A DNA stretch of 64,000 bases, taken from the NCBI RefSeq assembly GCF_000759345.1, contig NZ_JPZL01000001.1, positions 1,240,001 to 1,304,000 of the forward strand, given 5' to 3'. The stretch comes from Litchfieldella xinjiangensis (GTDB lineage: Bacteria > Pseudomonadota > Gammaproteobacteria > Pseudomonadales > Halomonadaceae). Positions 57,300 through 64,000 of this stretch are shown here, in pieces (position 1 is the stretch's first letter; each line of letters opens with the position of its first letter). A model generated the notes under the pieces. The model was not told the origin of the DNA, ran no database searches, and saw nothing but the letters and a program-made list of their open reading frames with translations. Position numbers and translations under genes: made by a program.

Positions 57300-58352
57300 T
57301 CATTGTCCGTGCCGAGCCATGTCGGCGGCAAGCGATACCGCGACCCGCAAGCTGCCCGGGTCGGCCGTGCCTTTGCCGGCCAGATCCAGTGCCGTGCCAT
57401 GATCGACCGAGGTGCGCACGAGCGGCAAGCCGAGCGTGATGTTGGCGCCACGCCCGAAACCGGCGTACTTGAGGACGGGCAGGCCCTGATCATGGTACAT
57501 GGCCAGTACCGCATCGGCAGTGGCCAGGTGGCGTGGGGTAAACAGCGTATCGGCCGGCAGAGGGCCCGTGAGGTCGAGCCCCTCGGTACGCAACCGGTTC
57601 AGGGTTGGCTCGATGACCTCGATCTCCTCGCGCCCCAGGTGGCCGCCCTCCCCGGCATGCGGGTTGAGACCGCAGACCAGGATGCGTGGCGACACGATAC
57701 CGAAGTGCCGTTTGAGGTCGCCGTCCAGCACGCGCAGGATCCGCTCCAGCCGCTCCGCGGTCAATGCATCGGCCACGTCGCGTAACGGCAGGTGCGTGGT
57801 GGCCAGGGCTACGCGCAGCGGACATGACGTGTCCCCGTGCGCCACGCCATGCAAGGCCTGGTCGGTCGCCAGCATCATCACCACTTCGTCGACACCGCAG
57901 GCATCGCGCAAGTATTCGGTATGGCCGGTAAACCCGGGGTGGCCACCATCGATGATCGCGCCCTTGTGCAGCGGCGCGGTCACCATGGCCGATGCCTGGC
58001 CATGGCGGCACGCCGCGATGGCTAGATCCAGGGTGTCCAGGACATAGGCGCCATTGGCCGGATCGAGCGTCCCCGCCAATGAAGGCGCCCGCAAGGATAC
58101 CGGCCATACCGACAAGCGCCCCGCTTGTGGCGCGGGAAGGTCGTCCCCTGGCCGACAGGGGACGATATCGATGTCGAGCGCCAGTGAGCGCGCTCGCGAG
58201 CTCAGCAGATCGGGATCGCCAATGGCGACGACCTGGGCCGGCAAGGTCGCGGCCTGCATGGCCAGCATCAGGGTCAACTCAGGCCCGATGCCCGCCGGCT
58301 CGCCGGTGGTGATAGCGACGCGCGGCAGGGACGCTGTCGTCTGCCCAGGCAT
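57300..58352 (-). CDS. pdxA: 4-hydroxythreonine-4-phosphate dehydrogenase PdxA
   Basis: A 350-residue enzyme of pyridoxal phosphate synthesis. Characteristic segments are TTGEPAGIGPEL, GHTEYLRDAC with a metal-binding His, LNPHAGEGGHLG, and AMYHDQGLPVLKY. It starts three bases after the surA stop, and rsmA follows after 56 bases. Confidence 0.96.
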   Translation of the reverse strand: MPGQTTASLPRVAITTGEPAGIGPELTLMLAMQAATLPAQVVAIGDPDLLSSRARSLALDIDIVPCRPGDDLPAPQAGRLSVWPVSLRAPSLAGTLDPANGAYVLDTLDLAIAACRHGQASAMVTAPLHKGAIIDGGHPGFTGHTEYLRDACGVDEVVMMLATDQALHGVAHGDTSCPLRVALATTHLPLRDVADALTAERLERILRVLDGDLKRHFGIVSPRILVCGLNPHAGEGGHLGREEIEVIEPTLNRLRTEGLDLTGPLPADTLFTPRHLATADAVLAMYHDQGLPVLKYAGFGRGANITLGLPLVRTSVDHGTALDLAGKGTADPGSLRVAVSLAADMARHGQ

Positions 58353-58355
58353 CGT

Positions 58356-59645
58356 CTAGAGCCGCTTTTCCACGAAGGCTTCTGCACGGATCTCCTGCAG
58401 CCAGATCTCGAGCTCGTCATTGACCTTGCGCTGGAACAGCGTATCGCGAACCTGGCTGCGCTGGGCCTCGCGTGTGACGTCCTGCTCGCGGCGCTCATCG
58501 ACCACGATGATGTGGTAACCGAAACGGGAGCGTACCGGCTGTGAGATCTCACCCGGCGCCAGCGAAGTCATCGCCTCTTCGAAGGCAGGCACCGTCTGTC
58601 CCGGGCGAACCCAACCCAGTTCGCCGCCGTTCAAGGCACTGCCCCGGTCGTCGCTGAACTCTTGTGCCAGCGCCGCGAAGTTCTCGCCATTGACCAAGCG
58701 CTGGCGCACCTGCTCGGCCAGGGCCTCGGCACGCTGATCGTCGCGATTGGGGTTGGTCTCGATCAGGATATGACGCGCCTGATGCTCGCGGATCGTCGCC
58801 TGCTGGGCACCGCCCTCACGCTCAACCAGCTTGACCAGATGGAAACCACTGGTGCTGCGCAGGGGCTCGCTGACCTCGCCGACCTCGAGCCGTGGCACCA
58901 CATCGGCAAAGATGCTGGGCAGCTCGCCCTGGCTGCGCCAGCCGAGATCACCGCCCTCCAGCGCCTGGCCGCCATCGGACTCGCTTGCCGCCAGTTCGGC
59001 GAAATCCGCCCCGGCCTGCAACTGCTGGGCCAATGCCTGGGCCTGGGCCTGGGCCTCGTTCACCTCGGCACTGCTCGGGGACTGGGGCAACGAGATCAGA
59101 ATATGGCCCAGGCGGTAGCGTGCGTTGCCGTTACCCCCCTGCTGCTCCAGGTAACGGTCGACTTCGCGGTCGGTGACATTGACCCGACTGGCAACGCGGC
59201 GCTGCTGCAACTCACGGATCAGCAGCTCACGGCGCACTTCCTCGCGGACGCCCGCCAGCGATAACCCCTGGGCTTCCAGGGCATCGGCAAACTGCTCCAG
59301 TGTCATGTCATTGCTCTCGGCAATGCCGCGAACGGTGCGGTTGAGCTCGGTATCGTCGACGCTCAGGTTCGCCTGCTCGGCTTTCTGGAGCTGGATCTCC
59401 TCGATGATCATGCGATCCAGCACCTGGCTGCGCAGGGCCTGGTCCTGGGGCCGTTCGATGCCCCGTCCCGCCAGTTGACTGCCGGCCTGCTCGACGCGCT
59501 GCTCGAGCTCGCTGGCCATGATGGCCCCCTGGTTGACCACCGCCACGATGCGGTCAAGGGGCTGTAGGGTCTGCGCCAGCGACGCCAGGGGCGTCACGGC
59601 CAGGGCAAGCGCCAGGCCCAGCGGGGCAAGTAAACGACTGCGCAT
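58356..59645 (-). CDS. surA: Periplasmic chaperone and peptidyl-prolyl isomerase SurA
   Basis: A 429-residue chaperone for outer-membrane proteins. Signal peptide about residues 1-24 (ending SLA-QT), N-terminal chaperone domain (DRIVAVVNQGAIMASELEQR), two parvulin domains (about 165-265, YRLGHILISLP; and about 275-380, ARHILIETNP), and a short C-terminal helix. AGGA lies before the start at 59645. It is downstream of lptD. Confidence 0.96.
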   Translation of the reverse strand: MRSRLLAPLGLALALAVTPLASLAQTLQPLDRIVAVVNQGAIMASELEQRVEQAGSQLAGRGIERPQDQALRSQVLDRMIIEEIQLQKAEQANLSVDDTELNRTVRGIAESNDMTLEQFADALEAQGLSLAGVREEVRRELLIRELQQRRVASRVNVTDREVDRYLEQQGGNGNARYRLGHILISLPQSPSSAEVNEAQAQAQALAQQLQAGADFAELAASESDGGQALEGGDLGWRSQGELPSIFADVVPRLEVGEVSEPLRSTSGFHLVKLVEREGGAQQATIREHQARHILIETNPNRDDQRAEALAEQVRQRLVNGENFAALAQEFSDDRGSALNGGELGWVRPGQTVPAFEEAMTSLAPGEISQPVRSRFGYHIIVVDERREQDVTREAQRSQVRDTLFQRKVNDELEIWLQEIRAEAFVEKRL

Positions 59646-59695
59646 AGATTCCTCGTACATGTTCGATGGTTGAAAGCCCTGCCGCACAGGCGGCC

Positions 59696-62140
59696 TTAGA
59701 ATGCCGTGGCACGATAACCGGGGATGGCATCCTCGAAATAGCTATCGGCTTCCTGGCCAACACCGCCCAGCCCCTTGAAGACGAAGCGAAGGAAGACGCC
59801 CCGTTCGGTGTAATCGTCATCGGGGAAGCCAGTATCATTATCCTCTTCCCACTCCCGCCATACGAGCTGCAGTCCATAGCAGCAATCGTTCCACTGCACC
59901 CCAGCCAGCTGTTCCAGCGAGCGGTCGTTGGTGGCGTCATACAGATAGCGACCGATCAGGTCGACACGGGGATCGACACGGTAGGCGAAGGAGATATCAT
60001 ACTCCTCACGATTATAAGTGAGCCGATCCTCTTCATCGCCGGATGGATCGAAGCCTTGGAGTTGCCAACGATAGCCAAGGTTCAATACATGGCCACGCGG
60101 ATCGCGATAGCCCACCCCGAGCGACGTCCGCTCGGTGCGGCGCCGATGGTCGTCGTAGAGCCACTCGTAGCGGGTGCGCCAGCGATCGGTGACCTGCCAG
60201 TCGAGACGCGTGACCACCGGGGAACGCTCGCGGGTGGCATTGTAGTAGCGCTCTCCTCCGTCGGCGGTCTCGGACGGCAGGGTATCGGGGTCGCCGTCCA
60301 TGTCGATGGTGCGATCCTCGAAATAGACCGCCTGCCCCACCCCCAGCGAGAAACGCTGCCGCCCCGAGTCATCTTCGAGGAAGCGGGTGCTGAGTCCGTA
60401 CGAGAGCCGGTTGAGGTCGCCAACCCGGTCGGCGCCCGAGAAGCGATGCGGCGACCACAGCTGATTCCAGGAAAAGGCGCGCTCGTCGGTGTCGAAATCG
60501 GGGAATTCGCTCTGGTCGCGAGCAGGTACGTAGGCATAGTTGAGCCGCGGTTCCAGCGTCTGACGATAGCCGCCCCCCACATCCAGCTCACGCTCGAAGA
60601 TCAGGCCGCCATCCACGGAGGTCACGGGCACCGACCGGGTCAGCGACGTATCGCGCTCGGTCTCGCGCTCGCCATAGTCCAGCTCGTAGGCGGTCTGCAG
60701 CAGTTCCACTTGCGGCTCGAAAAATCCCCAGCTCGGATCGGTGCGCCATCCCAGCGCAGGGGCCAGGTGCAGCCGCATGCCAGTAGCTGCCTCGCGATCA
60801 TAGCGCCCATCACTCGGCAAATCTGCCTCATTGATATCACGCCAGAAATGGGTGACGTTGGAACGCCACTGCTGATAGAAACCGCCCTGCGCCCACCCTG
60901 CATTGGCGGTCAGGCTGGGCAGACGGTAGAACGGCTTGTCACGGTCGTTCAGCGGATAGTCGAGCCTCTGGTAGCCCTGGGCGCGGGCATCGAGCTGCCA
61001 GGTGGTGCCGGAATAGCCGATCTGGGCGAGGCGTGCCAGATTGCTGGTCTCGCGCTCGCCGAAGGTGCGCCCGAAATCGTCGAAATAGCGTCCATCGCTG
61101 GCGGCCCCGTAGCGCAGGTTATAGCGCCAGCGCGGCGTGAAGCGTCCGGTATGCAGGTAATCGATGTACCAGCGATCCTCGCCCTCAAATCGCCGCCCAT
61201 CGTTGGGGTTGTTGCTCTCCTCGCCCTGATCGCTCGACAGGAAGGCCCCTTCAACCTGGCCCATGTCGCTCGGGTAGAGATAGCGGAACTCGCCGCCCAG
61301 CAGCAGGCCGCGATCGCTCAGCCAACGCGGCGTGATCGTGGCATCGTAATTGGGCGCCAGATTGAGGTAATACGGCTGGGCGTAATCGAAGGAGTCGCCG
61401 GATAGCCCCAGGGTGGGCCACAGGAAACCGGACTGACGACGGTCGTCGATGGGAAAGCGTACCCAGGGCCAATAGAAGACCGGTACGTTACCGGCCTCGA
61501 GCCGGGCATGGCGCGCGGTACCGAAGCCGCTTTCGCGATCGAGCAGGATATCGTTGCTGACCAGGCGCCACAGGTCGCTGCCGGGTTCACAGGTGGTAAA
61601 GCTTGCCTCGTTCAGCCGATAACGCCCGTCCTCGAGGCGCTGTAGTCGCTGGGCATCGCCGCGCAGCCGCTGCTCATGGATCACGTAGTGAGCCGTATCG
61701 ACCTGGGCGGCATCGCTGTCGAGTGCCAACTCGGCGTCTTCGCCACGCACCAGCAACCCCTGGTCGCGAAGCGTCAGCGGACCGTCGGCGAAGACCCGGT
61801 CGCGTGCGGCGTTGACCCGCACTCGGGGCGCCTCGAGCTGACTCGCATCACGCCGCAGGATGACTTCGCCACCCAGGATCGTCTCGCCCTCGGCACCATA
61901 CTCTGCGCTATCGGAGAGCGAGCGCACCTGCTCGGGGCGATCCCCAGCCTCGATGTCGTAGCCCGGAAAGACATAGCGTCCGCGACATACGGTGCCGGCG
62001 GGCGCATCATCGCCCCACGCCTGCCAGTCGAGCCTGTCGGCGGGCAGAGAGTCGGGCGGAGCAGCCTGGCCCGGGCTGATCCCCAGCATCAAACTGCTGG
62101 TCATCCCGGCCAGTACGATCCTGTAGCGTCGCTTGCCCAT
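59696..62140 (-). CDS. lptD: LPS-assembly outer-membrane protein LptD
   Basis: An 814-residue protein that inserts lipopolysaccharide in the outer membrane together with LptE. Signal peptide about residues 1-26, jellyroll domain about 60-200, then a large barrel. The four conserved cysteines needed for the disulfide switch are visible: in GTVCRG (residue 52), in TTCEPGSD, and the adjacent pair in NDCCYGLQLVWRE near the C-terminus. It heads the lptD-surA-pdxA-rsmA-apaG-apaH run and is divergent from amgK. Confidence 0.96.
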   Translation of the reverse strand: MGKRRYRIVLAGMTSSLMLGISPGQAAPPDSLPADRLDWQAWGDDAPAGTVCRGRYVFPGYDIEAGDRPEQVRSLSDSAEYGAEGETILGGEVILRRDASQLEAPRVRVNAARDRVFADGPLTLRDQGLLVRGEDAELALDSDAAQVDTAHYVIHEQRLRGDAQRLQRLEDGRYRLNEASFTTCEPGSDLWRLVSNDILLDRESGFGTARHARLEAGNVPVFYWPWVRFPIDDRRQSGFLWPTLGLSGDSFDYAQPYYLNLAPNYDATITPRWLSDRGLLLGGEFRYLYPSDMGQVEGAFLSSDQGEESNNPNDGRRFEGEDRWYIDYLHTGRFTPRWRYNLRYGAASDGRYFDDFGRTFGERETSNLARLAQIGYSGTTWQLDARAQGYQRLDYPLNDRDKPFYRLPSLTANAGWAQGGFYQQWRSNVTHFWRDINEADLPSDGRYDREAATGMRLHLAPALGWRTDPSWGFFEPQVELLQTAYELDYGERETERDTSLTRSVPVTSVDGGLIFERELDVGGGYRQTLEPRLNYAYVPARDQSEFPDFDTDERAFSWNQLWSPHRFSGADRVGDLNRLSYGLSTRFLEDDSGRQRFSLGVGQAVYFEDRTIDMDGDPDTLPSETADGGERYYNATRERSPVVTRLDWQVTDRWRTRYEWLYDDHRRRTERTSLGVGYRDPRGHVLNLGYRWQLQGFDPSGDEEDRLTYNREEYDISFAYRVDPRVDLIGRYLYDATNDRSLEQLAGVQWNDCCYGLQLVWREWEEDNDTGFPDDDYTERGVFLRFVFKGLGGVGQEADSYFEDAIPGYRATAF

Positions 62141-62335
62141 CTTGCTCGGTGTCCTTGGCGAGTGGAATCGGTATTATACAGGCCGCGCGTCGCCCGTCTT
62201 CCCGCAAGCACACGGACCCGGGCCGGCGAACAGCGCCCAGCATGCGGCGATGCCAGCGGTCCGTCAACCGACCCCGGCGACACGCTAAACGCTCATGTAA
62301 CGCGACCGCTTCATGCGACGAGAGAAGGAACGCCA

Positions 62336-64000
<1,665 letters not shown>

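Noticed and set aside
59666-61405. Plus-strand open frame of 579 codons antisense to lptD
   Set aside because: A shadow of lptD. Low-complexity Ile/Val/Ala-rich sequence without a recognisable domain.
61676-62335. 220-codon extension upstream of amgK
   Set aside because: It lies antisense to lptD and shows no kinase homology; AAGGAA marks the start at 62336.

Overview
The window looks like a chromosomal segment of a moderately halophilic gammaproteobacterium, most likely a Halomonas-type member of the Halomonadaceae. This is inferred from the high GC, the gammaproteobacterial order lptD-surA-pdxA-rsmA-apaG-apaH, the rpsU-dnaG-rpoD operon, the amgK-murU pair, a BetP-like betaine carrier and several very acidic exported proteins. 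I did no database search; assignments rest on motifs, length and gene order.

Region 1 (1-20,611) is an iron-acquisition and oxidative-stress block, probably under Fur. It holds the start of an ABC exporter, a small Cys-rich protein, a UbiH/UbiM-type hydroxylase, an IutA-like receptor, an AraC activator, a FhuA-like receptor, sodA, fhuC-fhuD-fhuB, a third TonB-dependent receptor and a yojI exporter. Candidate Fur operators lie in five intergenic gaps. Set inside the block is a 1,131-residue RTX protein with three CBM2-like modules and a beta-helix, probably exported by a type I system that is not in the window. No siderophore biosynthesis genes are visible.

Region 2 (20,700-37,900) is a mixed set: a pentapeptide-repeat membrane protein coupled to a HAD hydrolase, an AEC carrier, a GMC oxidoreductase with a tiny Tat-type partner, a PQQ-type aldose dehydrogenase, four small envelope proteins (two low-complexity acidic, one PRC-barrel, one DUF4168), a BCCT carrier, a cNMP/CBS/DUF294 protein with its exonuclease, a DMT exporter, an EAL protein, a secreted aldose epimerase and mtgA.

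Region 3 (38,000-46,300) holds formaldehyde detoxification (adhC-fghA with a divergent LysR gene), two paralogous Crp/Fnr regulators, sdaA with a divergent LysR gene, and an integral membrane protein.

Region 4 (46,400-64,000) is conserved housekeeping: rpoD, dnaG and rpsU; tsaD; plsY; folB-folK; cca-glpE; then apaH, apaG, rsmA, pdxA, surA and lptD on one strand, with amgK-murU divergent and murU cut by the window edge. I saw no rRNA, tRNA, CRISPR array, prophage or insertion sequence.
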